Part shown: positions 1 through 8,678 of the stretch, piece by piece
How positions within the stretch are numbered: the first letter of the stretch is position 1
How the letters are laid out: the number at the start of each line of letters is the position of its first letter
Assembly: GCA_913055745.1 (NCBI GenBank)
Contig: CAJXJZ010000004.1
Location: 1-64,000 of the forward strand
From: an uncultured bacterium
GTDB taxonomy: Bacteria; Hydrothermota; Hydrothermia; UBA1063; CAJXJZ01
DNA: 64,000 nt
Direction: 5' to 3'
Made by a program: the position numbers and the translations under genes
The notes under the pieces: model-generated
Told to the model about the DNA's origin: nothing
The model's database searches: none
Seen by the model: only the letters and a program-made list of their open reading frames with translations

Positions 1-323
1 ATCCTCTGCCCTACTACCTCGGCTCCCATCCCATCTGTGTTTGGTAAGATGACTATAAATTCATCTCCACCATACCGTATAGGTACATCAACATCTCTTA
101 TAGAATTCAAAATCACCCTTGCAAATTCAGCAAGGACTCTGTCTCCCTTTAAATGTCCATAAGTATCATTTATTTCTTTAAAATTATCCAGGTCCAAAAT
201 CAAAATAGAAAAGGTCCCTCCATACCTTTTACATCTTTTAATCTCCCTATCTGCGGCAATGTGTAAGAAACGGCGATTATACACGCCTGTTAAATCATCT
301 TTGTAAAAATGTTCATTCTGCAT
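1..323 (-). CDS. GGDEF-domain diguanylate cyclase (C-terminus runs off the window)
   Basis: Reverse translation reads MQNEHFYKDDLTGVYNRRFLHIAADREIKRCKRYGG..DLDNFKEINDTYGHLKGD..RYGGDEFIVILP; GGDEF motif intact. Confidence 0.9.
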   Translation of the reverse strand, partial: MQNEHFYKDDLTGVYNRRFLHIAADREIKRCKRYGGTFSILILDLDNFKEINDTYGHLKGDRVLAEFARVILNSIRDVDVPIRYGGDEFIVILPNTDGMGAEVVGQR

Positions 324-331
324 AATCTAAA

Positions 332-359
332 ATTTTAACCATAAAAGACGTTCAGTCAA
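332..359 (-). promoter_or_regulatory. sigma70-like promoter for GGDEF gene: TTGACT-N16-TAAAAT, 8 nt before ATG
   Basis: Reverse strand: TTGACT (354-359), 16 nt spacer, TAAAAT (332-337), then 8 nt to ATG (321-323); no SD. Confidence 0.55.
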
Positions 360-409
360 CAAGTAGATATAATTTTTAAAAATTTACTCTATGCCTTATA
401 ATAGTTAGC

Positions 410-724
410 ATGCAAATACTATACATGCTTTTGACACAAAATAAAGCTAACGGAGGAGGGACACTATTTGGTCTTTTGGTACCTCTTCTTGTAATTTTCG
501 GGGTATTCTACATATTCATAATTATTCCGCAACAAAGGGCAGAAAAGAAAAGGCAGGCAATGCTCGCATCCATAGAAAAGGGTGATAAGGTAATCACAAT
601 AGGCGGTATAATCGGAACAGTAAACAAGGTTGATGAAAAATTCGTGATTCTCAAGGTCTCTCAAGACACTAACATTAAATTTGATAGGTCAGCAATAAAA
701 GGGATCTTGGAGAAGAGCAAGTAA
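410..724 (+). CDS. yajC: Preprotein translocase subunit YajC
   Basis: Single N-terminal TM then PQQRAEKKRQAMLASIEKGDKVITIGGIIGTV; classic YajC layout. Confidence 0.92.
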   Translation: MQILYMLLTQNKANGGGTLFGLLVPLLVIFGVFYIFIIIPQQRAEKKRQAMLASIEKGDKVITIGGIIGTVNKVDEKFVILKVSQDTNIKFDRSAIKGILEKSK

Positions 725-725
725 A

Positions 726-1250
726 ATGTCAGTATTAGATATTCGCATAATAGGCGACCCTGTTTTAAGACAGAAAAGTAAAGAGATAGACATAGTGGAC
801 GAAAAATTACTAAAACTTGCAAGCGATATGATAGAAACCATGCATAATGCTAATGGATTAGGTCTTGCAGCTAATCAAGTAGGTATACCATTGAGACTAA
901 TTGTCCTTAATTTAAAGGATATCGGCGTTGGGAAAAAAGATATAGTTCTTATAAATCCAGAAGTGGTGTACAGTGAAGGTTCAAGCATAGAAGAGGAAGG
1001 TTGCCTCTCTATACCAGGGCTTTATACAGAATTGGAAAGACCGTACTATGTTGAGGTTGAAGCTCAAGAATTAAAGTTACCAAAAGGCAAACTTAGGAAT
1101 GTAAGAATCAAGGGGGAAGACCTTTATGCAAGAGCCCTGCTTCATGAGATAGATCATATAAATGGAATCCTATTTGTTGACAGGCTTGATGATATAAAAA
1201 GAAGGATAGTTTTAGCAAAGTGGAAGAGAGAGCATCCTGAATACTCCTAA
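726..1250 (+). CDS. def: Peptide deformylase
   Basis: GLGLAANQVG, EEGCLSIPG and HEIDH motifs. Confidence 0.97.
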   Translation: MSVLDIRIIGDPVLRQKSKEIDIVDEKLLKLASDMIETMHNANGLGLAANQVGIPLRLIVLNLKDIGVGKKDIVLINPEVVYSEGSSIEEEGCLSIPGLYTELERPYYVEVEAQELKLPKGKLRNVRIKGEDLYARALLHEIDHINGILFVDRLDDIKRRIVLAKWKREHPEYS

Positions 1251-2185
1251 TGCGGTGGCTGTATTTTGGAACAGGACTTTTGTCAGCTCGATTTCTTGAG
1301 AAACTGATAGAAAGAAGACAAGCGCCCACACTAGTAGTAACAGGAACTTCCAAAAAGTCAGGAAGAGGAAGGCAATTAAGACATACCCCCGTGTTTATGG
1401 TAGCACATAAAATGGGGATTCCAATCATTGAAACAGCATCACTTAATGATACCATTATAATAAAAAAAATTCAGATGAAAACGCCACATTTTTTTGTTGT
1501 TTTTGATTTCGGACAAATAATACCTAAGGAACTGCTTTCTATACCCAAAATTGCACCCCTAAATGTTCATCCATCTCTCTTGCCAAAGTATAGGGGGGCG
1601 GCCCCAATTATACGAGCCATGATGAATGGGGAAAGGTATACAGGCATCTCTATCATTAAAATGAACGATAAAATAGATGCGGGTGATATTGTATTGCAAG
1701 AGAAAATAGATATACCTTTTGACATTACAAGAGGGGAACTTGAAGAGACTATTCTTGAAAAGGCTTGCCATCTTTTAGAAAGGTCTTTTGATGGATTAAA
1801 AAATGGTACAATTTCTCCTTATCCTCAAAAGGGAGAAGCCTCTTATGCAAAAAAACTTACAAAGAACGAACTTTGGATTAACTGGAATGAAGATGCACGT
1901 GTAATAAAAAATAAAATCCATGCACTATCTCCTATACCAGGTGCAAGAAGTATTTTCAAAGAAAAAATTGTACAGTTCTTAAAAGCCAAACTGCCGGATA
2001 ATTTAGGTTTCACATTAGAACCGGGAAAAATTTATGCCAAGAGTAAACATTTATTTATTGGTACAAAGACTGCTCCCGTTGAAATACTTGTACTAAAACC
2101 GGCAGGGAAAAGAGAGATGACACAGATTGAATTTATAAATGGGTATAGACCAGATGGCCTCTATTTTACTTCACATATATTTTGA
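1250..2185 (+). CDS. fmt: Methionyl-tRNA formyltransferase
   Basis: NVHPSLLPKYRGAAPI and KMNDKIDAGDI motifs; adjacent to def. Confidence 0.95.
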   Translation: MRWLYFGTGLLSARFLEKLIERRQAPTLVVTGTSKKSGRGRQLRHTPVFMVAHKMGIPIIETASLNDTIIIKKIQMKTPHFFVVFDFGQIIPKELLSIPKIAPLNVHPSLLPKYRGAAPIIRAMMNGERYTGISIIKMNDKIDAGDIVLQEKIDIPFDITRGELEETILEKACHLLERSFDGLKNGTISPYPQKGEASYAKKLTKNELWINWNEDARVIKNKIHALSPIPGARSIFKEKIVQFLKAKLPDNLGFTLEPGKIYAKSKHLFIGTKTAPVEILVLKPAGKREMTQIEFINGYRPDGLYFTSHIF

Positions 2186-2220
2186 CTTATAATTAACATG
2201 TACAACCTTAAGGAGGAGAC

Positions 2221-3363
2221 ATGAAGGTACTGGAATATAAAGCAAAAAAACTCTTAAAGGAATTTGGACTACCCATAAAAGAGGGAAAGATAGCTAAAAC
2301 ACCTGAGGATGCAAAGAAGATATGTGAAGAGTTGGGCAACAAGTGTGTGGTAAAGGCACAGGTTCCAGTTGGAGGAAGGGGAAAAGCAGGCGGCATTAAA
2401 ATAGCAAATTCACCTGAAGAAGCGCTACAAAAAGCAAAAGAAATACTTGGTATGGAAATAAAGGGTATAAAGGTCAAAAAGGTATATGTTGTAGAAGTAT
2501 CCCATTTTACAAAAGAGATCTATGCTGGAATATTTCTTGATAGAGCCAGTGAGAGGCCTGTTCTTATGGTCTCTAAGGAAGGTGGTGTTGAGATAGAAGA
2601 GGTTGCAAAAACAAATCCAGATGCCATAATAAAACTATACATAGACCCTATTTACGGCCTTATGCCCTACATGGCACGAGAGGTAGCATTTAAACTCGGT
2701 TTAGACAATAAAGAATCCCTAAAAGTATCCAACACGCTTTATAAAATGTATAATGCATTCGTGGGACTTAATGCCCAATTAGTAGAAATCAACCCACTTG
2801 TAATAGAGACCGACGGAAACGTACTTGCCCTTGACGCAAAGGTTATCCTGGACGATAATGCCATTTTTAAAAAGCCAGAACTTGCAGAATACAGGGACCC
2901 AGATTATGAGGACCCCTACGAAATGAAAGCCAAGGAAAAGGGATTATCCTTCGTAAAATTGGATGGGAATATAGGATGTGCTGTAAATGGGGCTGGACTT
3001 GCTATGGCTACAATGGATATAATCAAGAAATATGGTGGAGAACCTGCGAACTTTCTTGATGTAGGCGGTAGTTCTAACCCTGAGAAGATGAAGAATGCTA
3101 TGGAAATAATACTTTCAGATAAAAATGTAAAATCAGTATATATCAATATTTTTGGTGGCATTACAAGATGCGACGACATAGCCAAGGGACTAATTAGAGC
3201 ATTTAAAGAACTTAAAATCAATGTACCAGTGGTGGTTAGATTAACTGGGACAAACGAAGAAATAGGAAAAAGGATGCTAAAAGAATCTGGGCTTATGGTA
3301 CACACCGCCAATACCATGAGAGAAGGCGCCGAACTTGCTATCAAATTGGCAAGGGAAGGATAA
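2221..3363 (+). CDS. sucC: Succinyl-CoA ligase (ADP/GDP-forming) beta subunit
   Basis: ATP-grasp N-terminus, KAQVPVGGRGKAGGIK, EINPLV, NIFGGITRCD. Confidence 0.95.
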   Translation: MKVLEYKAKKLLKEFGLPIKEGKIAKTPEDAKKICEELGNKCVVKAQVPVGGRGKAGGIKIANSPEEALQKAKEILGMEIKGIKVKKVYVVEVSHFTKEIYAGIFLDRASERPVLMVSKEGGVEIEEVAKTNPDAIIKLYIDPIYGLMPYMAREVAFKLGLDNKESLKVSNTLYKMYNAFVGLNAQLVEINPLVIETDGNVLALDAKVILDDNAIFKKPELAEYRDPDYEDPYEMKAKEKGLSFVKLDGNIGCAVNGAGLAMATMDIIKKYGGEPANFLDVGGSSNPEKMKNAMEIILSDKNVKSVYINIFGGITRCDDIAKGLIRAFKELKINVPVVVRLTGTNEEIGKRMLKESGLMVHTANTMREGAELAIKLAREG

Positions 3364-3364
3364 C

Positions 3365-3571
3365 ATGAAGAAGGGAGAAAAAATTGTTATAGCGGGCATA
3401 TTGGGATTTGCATCTGGTGTCATACTGGGTACTATATTTACCCCATGGAGCGGCGAGGAGGTACAGAAGAAAATTGGAATCAGGAAACGAACAGTGGAAG
3501 AAAAACTCAAAAAACTGGAAAACAAAGTAGAGAAACTGGAAGAAACGATAAAAAAGGGTGAAAAGTCTTGA
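3365..3571 (+). CDS. YtxH-domain-like small membrane protein
   Basis: KIVIAGILGFASGVILGTIFTPWSGEE followed by coiled coil; ORF track starts at 3335, but ATG at 3365 just after sucC gives the YtxH-like N-terminus. Confidence 0.7.
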   Translation: MKKGEKIVIAGILGFASGVILGTIFTPWSGEEVQKKIGIRKRTVEEKLKKLENKVEKLEETIKKGEKS

Positions 3572-4431
3572 TTCCTTTCTTTAAGAAAAAAAAGCAGTTT
3601 CCCTCTGGTAAAGACAAAAAAGAGGTAAAGGAAGAGTTATTTGTAAAGTGCGAGAAATGTGGGGCACTTTATTACAAGAAACAACTTGAACAGGAATTAT
3701 GGGTTTGTCCAGAATGTGGATATCACTTCAGGATTACTGCTAAAAAATATGTTGAATATATCCTTGATGATGGAAAGTTTGAAGAAAGGATAGGAGAGAA
3801 CCTGTATGCAAATGACCCACTAAACTTTCCTGGATACGCAAAAAAATTAGAGGGATACTATAATAAATTAAAACTCAATGATGCAGCATTATGTGGTACA
3901 GGATATATAAATGGTATAAAGGTCGTACTTTTTGTGACAGACTTCAAGTTTCTTGGCGGTAGTATGGGATCAGTTTACGGGGAGATATTCCTGCGTGGTA
4001 CAAGAAAGGCTATTTCAGAAAAGATACCATTTATCTCCCTCACGACTTCTGGAGGTGGAGCGCGGATGCATGAGGGTATATTCTCTCTTATGCAAATGGC
4101 TAAAACTACAGTAGGAGTGGTTGAATTAAATGAAGCAAACATCCCTTACATATCAGTTGTAGCACATCCTACAATGGGTGGTGTCATGGCGTCATTTGCT
4201 TCACTTGGAGATATTATACTCGCAGAAAAAGGAGCACTCTTAGGATTTGCGGGGCCAAGGGTCATTGAGCAAACAATAAGACAAAAACTGCCAGAAGGGT
4301 TTCAGACAGCAGAGTTTCTCCTTGAAAAAGGTTTTATAGATGAAGTAATCTCAAGAAAACAGTTGAAGGATAGGTTAACCTTTTATTTAAAGCACCTTGG
4401 AGGACAAAATGGCAGAAGTAAGACTAATTAA
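3568..4431 (+). CDS. accD: Acetyl-CoA carboxylase carboxyltransferase subunit beta
   Basis: N-terminal zinc finger CEKCGALYYKKQLEQELWVCPECGYHFRI; TSGGGARMHEG. Confidence 0.96.
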   Translation: MIPFFKKKKQFPSGKDKKEVKEELFVKCEKCGALYYKKQLEQELWVCPECGYHFRITAKKYVEYILDDGKFEERIGENLYANDPLNFPGYAKKLEGYYNKLKLNDAALCGTGYINGIKVVLFVTDFKFLGGSMGSVYGEIFLRGTRKAISEKIPFISLTTSGGGARMHEGIFSLMQMAKTTVGVVELNEANIPYISVVAHPTMGGVMASFASLGDIILAEKGALLGFAGPRVIEQTIRQKLPEGFQTAEFLLEKGFIDEVISRKQLKDRLTFYLKHLGGQNGRSKTN

Positions 4432-5494
4432 GGTCACAAAGGTATATGAAAAGGGTGTTATTGGTGTAAAAGATGCCACTTTTACAGTTAAAGATGGAGA
4501 GTTTTGTGTTATACTTGGCCCATCAGGTTGTGGTAAGACTACAACTTTAAGGCTTATTGCAGGGCTTGAAACCATCACAAGTGGGGATATATTCATAGGG
4601 GATAGAAAAGTTAACAATGTTCCACCAAAGGACCGCGATATTGCCATGGTATTTCAGAACTATGCCCTTTACCCACACATGAATGTTTACGACAATATGG
4701 CATTTGGCCTCAGGATGAGAAAAGTGCCCAAACATGAAATACATACGAGGGTCCAAAAGGCTGCAAAGATGTTAGGTATTGAAAAATTACTTAATAGAAA
4801 ACCTAAGGAACTATCTGGGGGACAAAGACAGAGAGTCGCACTTGGAAGAGCTATTGTGAGACAACCCAAGGTATTCCTCTTTGATGAGCCTCTTTCAAAT
4901 CTTGATGCAAAAATGCGTGTTAAAATGAGGGCTGAACTTGCAAGATTGCATAAAGAACTTCATGCTACATCAATATATGTTACACATGATCAAGTGGAAG
5001 CCATGACACTTGCCGATCAAATAGTGCTTATAAATAATGGTGAAATACAGCAAATAGACACCCCTCTTGGTATGTATCACAAGCCAGCGAACAAGTTTGT
5101 TGCTGGATTTATAGGCTCTCCACCTATGAACTTTTTTGAAGGCGAAATCATAGAGGAATCTGGTAAAACATATTTTAAATCTCAAGATTTTAAGGCCTTA
5201 CTGCCTGAAGGAAAAGCAAAATTATTGAAATTAAGGACTACAGAGAAGGTTATCCTTGGCATAAGACCTGAAGATATGAAGGTACAAGGTGTAGGTGAAA
5301 TAGTTGCTACGGTAGATTTCCATGAAACACTTGGAAATGAAATCTTACTCTACCTATCTACAGACAATTTCAAATTTATTCTTAGGATGGAACCAATGGA
5401 GCCTCCTGCCAATGGTGATAAGGTGGCTGTTAAACTGAACCTTGAGAAAATACATATTTTTGACATTGAAAGTGGTAAAAATCTTACAATTTGA
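4409..5494 (+). CDS. MalK/UgpC/MsmX-type ABC transporter ATPase
   Basis: Walker A GPSGCGKTTTLR, LSGGQRQR, FDEPLSNLDAKMR, C-terminal TOBE-like region (LGIRPEDM); start adjusted from 4397 (TTG) to ATG. Confidence 0.93.
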   Translation: MAEVRLIKVTKVYEKGVIGVKDATFTVKDGEFCVILGPSGCGKTTTLRLIAGLETITSGDIFIGDRKVNNVPPKDRDIAMVFQNYALYPHMNVYDNMAFGLRMRKVPKHEIHTRVQKAAKMLGIEKLLNRKPKELSGGQRQRVALGRAIVRQPKVFLFDEPLSNLDAKMRVKMRAELARLHKELHATSIYVTHDQVEAMTLADQIVLINNGEIQQIDTPLGMYHKPANKFVAGFIGSPPMNFFEGEIIEESGKTYFKSQDFKALLPEGKAKLLKLRTTEKVILGIRPEDMKVQGVGEIVATVDFHETLGNEILLYLSTDNFKFILRMEPMEPPANGDKVAVKLNLEKIHIFDIESGKNLTI

Positions 5495-6675
5495 TAGGTT
5501 TTCTCAAAAGATTTTGGACAAAATTAAATGAAGATCGCGTCTTTATAAAGGCTAGCGCATTAAGTTATACATTTGTTCTATCTCTAATCCCACTACTTTC
5601 TGTTATATTTTCTTTCTATTCCAGATTTGGGCAGTTTAAAGAACTTGAGAAGAATATAAACACACTACTCTTAAAACTCTTTATGCCTCAATATGTTATT
5701 AGAATTCAATCCCTTTTGGATAGCCTCGTACAAAAATCAAGTTCCATGGGTATCATTGGAATTGCTGGACTCGTGCTATTTTCCATACTTTTGCTTGAGA
5801 CTGTTGACAACACTATGCATGAGATATGGCGTGTAAAAAGACGTGGGTCAAGGTATGTAAAATACATTTCATACTGGGCATTTATTACGCTTTCCCCACT
5901 ATTTATCGCCCTCTCTCTCTACCTCTCCGCCAGGGTGCGTCAAAGCGCAGTGGGGCATCAACTTTTCACAAACTTTCTCGTTGCAAGTTTTCTACAATTA
6001 GTTCTACCATGGCTACTCACGAGTACAGCGTTTTTTATCCTTTATTACATATTACCAAGTTTTCCCTTCTCTGTGAAAAATGCTGCCCTGACAGCTGCAA
6101 TATCAGGTTTCTTCTGGGAACTTTCTAAATACCTTTTTGACTACTATATAAAGCACTTTAGCCTCGTTCCTTATATATATGGGGCAATTGGCGTTCTTCC
6201 TATGTTTTTAATCTGGATATATTTTTCATGGCTAATTGCCCTTATAGGAGCAGAACTCATGCATATCCTTGAAGGATTTGATACGAATGTCAATGAGGAT
6301 GCCGCTTCCCTTGCCGTGATGATTACTCTATTTCACCACTATGTAAGAGAAGGTGCCGTCTCATTGGAAACACTCATAAAAGAAACGGAATTAAAAAAAA
6401 CCTTGATCGTGCATATTCTCACAAAACTCTATGACATGGGACTTATCACTTTCATTGAGAGCAAAAAAATGGTTATACCAACAGTAAGCCCAAAAAAAAT
6501 AACACTCCGGGAACTACTTTTAAAACTTGGAATGCTTAAGTTTCAGGAACCCCATACAGAAAAACTCACAAAGATATTAAAACCCATAATAAAAGTAATC
6601 AATAATTATCAAATAAACAGTAAAATATCGGAGGTTCTTCAATATGGAGAGGGAACCACTAATAATAGCGCTTAA
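5491..6675 (+). CDS. YihY/BrkB family inner-membrane protein
   Basis: Multi-TM, ASALSYTFVLSLIPLLSVIFS, YGAIGVLPMFLIWIYFSWLIALIGAEL. Confidence 0.9.
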   Translation: MIGFLKRFWTKLNEDRVFIKASALSYTFVLSLIPLLSVIFSFYSRFGQFKELEKNINTLLLKLFMPQYVIRIQSLLDSLVQKSSSMGIIGIAGLVLFSILLLETVDNTMHEIWRVKRRGSRYVKYISYWAFITLSPLFIALSLYLSARVRQSAVGHQLFTNFLVASFLQLVLPWLLTSTAFFILYYILPSFPFSVKNAALTAAISGFFWELSKYLFDYYIKHFSLVPYIYGAIGVLPMFLIWIYFSWLIALIGAELMHILEGFDTNVNEDAASLAVMITLFHHYVREGAVSLETLIKETELKKTLIVHILTKLYDMGLITFIESKKMVIPTVSPKKITLRELLLKLGMLKFQEPHTEKLTKILKPIIKVINNYQINSKISEVLQYGEGTTNNSA

Positions 6676-7330
6676 TTTTACGGAAAGAGACAAAGCACTT
6701 TATACAGTGGATATGCTAAGGCCATTTGTAAAAAGATTTAAAATAGGATTACCACTTTTTGTAAAATACGGTTATTCAATCATTAAAGATATACAAAAAT
6801 ACGACACGAATATATTTCTTGATTTAAAATTACACGACATACCATCAGTTGTATCACAGACTATTGAAAATATTAATGATTTAGATATTGAATTTCTAAC
6901 AATCCATTTGCAAGGAGGGAAAGACCTCGCCAAAGCAGCAATGAAATCAACATCCACGATAAAACTTCTTGGTGTAACCATACTCACAAGCATAAAAGAG
7001 AGTGAATTTAAATCAATTTATGGCATCTCTCTTAATGAAAGTGTCATTAAACTCGCAAGTGTTGCAGCCTATACAGGACTTTATGGCGTGGTATGCTCAG
7101 GGCTTGAGAGCCAGGAAATAAAGAAACATTTCCCAAAACTCAAGACCATTGTCCCTGGCATAAGGCTTAAAGATAACAAAGACGATCAAAATCGCGTCCT
7201 TTCTCCCTGTGATGCATTGAAAAGAAAGGCAGACTTTTTAGTTGTGGGAAGAGATATAACGCACTATGAAAACATAACTGAACGAATAAAACTTTACCTT
7301 GAAGAAATCAAGCAATGTGGTTATATCTAA
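6644..7330 (+). CDS. pyrF: Orotidine 5'-phosphate decarboxylase
   Basis: FLDLKLHDIPSVV, PGIRL, FLVVGRDIT. Confidence 0.93.
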   Translation: MEREPLIIALNFTERDKALYTVDMLRPFVKRFKIGLPLFVKYGYSIIKDIQKYDTNIFLDLKLHDIPSVVSQTIENINDLDIEFLTIHLQGGKDLAKAAMKSTSTIKLLGVTILTSIKESEFKSIYGISLNESVIKLASVAAYTGLYGVVCSGLESQEIKKHFPKLKTIVPGIRLKDNKDDQNRVLSPCDALKRKADFLVVGRDITHYENITERIKLYLEEIKQCGYI

Positions 7331-8397
7331 TTATATCACTATATAACGGCATTACAGGGCATGCTTTATCATTTTATTATCCGTATTTTAATAATAATAC
7401 TTTTCATTCTGTTGTTTTAAAAGATGACTTATTTTATAATACAATTTTTCGCCCAGATACCATATCTGGCGAATGGACAATAAGCGACACAGCCCTTATT
7501 ACAAAAGTGCCTATACTTGCTGCAAGTTCTTTAAAACAAAAGGACTCTGCAAGTTTCATATCCATTGATTTTATAACACCAGTTTTTGATACATTTAATA
7601 GAGTATTTTTAAGTCTAAATGCAAATAATAAGGAAACTTCCTATAAAGCACTTTCTGCAATAGGGTATGTAAGGGGCATACACAACAAACGAGTATTAAC
7701 ACTATTCTTTAAAACAACAGATAAAAGTTATGCAAATTTCACAACATTAAGGATGAAACAATTCAATATGAAAAGTGAAACGCTCTGGAAAAACAAATTA
7801 AGATTTTCTAAAAATGACTTTATATTTAAAAGTGGAATCTTTAAAATAGGACTATTCCATTGGAATATGCACGATACCTACTATGGAATAACCAGTGGTA
7901 TAAAAAATACTTATGTATCTTTTAACATGCATTTACCAATCAATGTACAAAAGCCATTTTATACACTTCTTGTAAAAGCCCCTCCACTCTATATATCATT
8001 AAAAAAAGACCTCAAGTATGCCCTACAAAGCGAAAATTCACTTTTAGAAAAAAGGGAAATCGTAGGTATAAGAACAAAACATCTAAGTGCTAACCTCTGG
8101 GGTATAGAGGCTCCTGACACACTATATGGATTCTCATTTATGACCCATTTATCAACACTAATAAGTGGTGGATTTAATGCCATTTCCACTAAAAACGCGC
8201 ATCATGCATCAATGATACTATGCTCTTCACATTCATTCTATAATAACGAACTTCAATACACATTAAGGATACATTTTCATGATATGAGATACATCTATTA
8301 TAGTGTCGAAATCCTGTTATTTAAGAACCTCGTCATAAGGAAGTTTAAACTTGAAAATGGCGATTTTATAGGAATCTTCATAAGACTTGTTAACTAA
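7315..8397 (+). CDS. Hypothetical secreted or outer-membrane protein
   Basis: Signal-like N-terminus and alternating polar/aromatic beta-rich sequence; no recognised family. Confidence 0.6.
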   Translation: MWLYLIISLYNGITGHALSFYYPYFNNNTFHSVVLKDDLFYNTIFRPDTISGEWTISDTALITKVPILAASSLKQKDSASFISIDFITPVFDTFNRVFLSLNANNKETSYKALSAIGYVRGIHNKRVLTLFFKTTDKSYANFTTLRMKQFNMKSETLWKNKLRFSKNDFIFKSGIFKIGLFHWNMHDTYYGITSGIKNTYVSFNMHLPINVQKPFYTLLVKAPPLYISLKKDLKYALQSENSLLEKREIVGIRTKHLSANLWGIEAPDTLYGFSFMTHLSTLISGGFNAISTKNAHHASMILCSSHSFYNNELQYTLRIHFHDMRYIYYSVEILLFKNLVIRKFKLENGDFIGIFIRLVN

Positions 8398-8398
8398 C

Positions 8399-8427
8399 TT
8401 GACAGTTTATAGGTGTTGCTTTATAAA
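8399..8427 (+). promoter_or_regulatory. sigma70-like promoter TTGACA-N17-TATAAA for the Flp pilin gene
   Basis: TTGACA 8399-8404, 17 nt spacer, TATAAA 8422-8427; SD AGGAGGTGAG precedes ATG 8454. Confidence 0.75.
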
Positions 8428-8453
8428 TTAAATAGAGCAGAGGAGGTGAGATA

Positions 8454-8657
8454 ATGAGAAGTAAAGGGAAGTTTAAGATATTAAACAAATTTTTTATTGA
8501 TGAGGAGGGAGCAACCGCAGTAGAATATGCAATGATAGTAGGCCTGATTGCCCTTGTGTCTTTTATTGCATTTCAGAGATTGGGGTTTGAAGTAAGAAGA
8601 ATTATAGAGGACATGGTTATGTTCATGCATGCGTATATAAAACCAAGTAACGTATAA
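8454..8657 (+). CDS. Flp/Fap-type (type IVb) pilin
   Basis: DEEGATAVEYAMIVGLIALVSFIAF: Flp prepilin signature. Confidence 0.9.
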   Translation: MRSKGKFKILNKFFIDEEGATAVEYAMIVGLIALVSFIAFQRLGFEVRRIIEDMVMFMHAYIKPSNV

Positions 8658-8678
8658 AACACACAAAAGGAGGTCGTT

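Noticed and set aside
1108-1455. 115-aa minus ORF across def/fmt
   Set aside because: Antisense shadow ORF overlapping two well-supported genes.
2916-3344. 142-aa minus-strand ORF opposite sucC
   Set aside because: Antisense to a clear enzyme gene; Ser/Ile/Pro-rich composition typical of shadow ORFs and no SD or motif.
5826-6128. 100-aa + ORF inside the YihY-family gene
   Set aside because: Out-of-frame internal ORF, no motif; the host gene is convincing.
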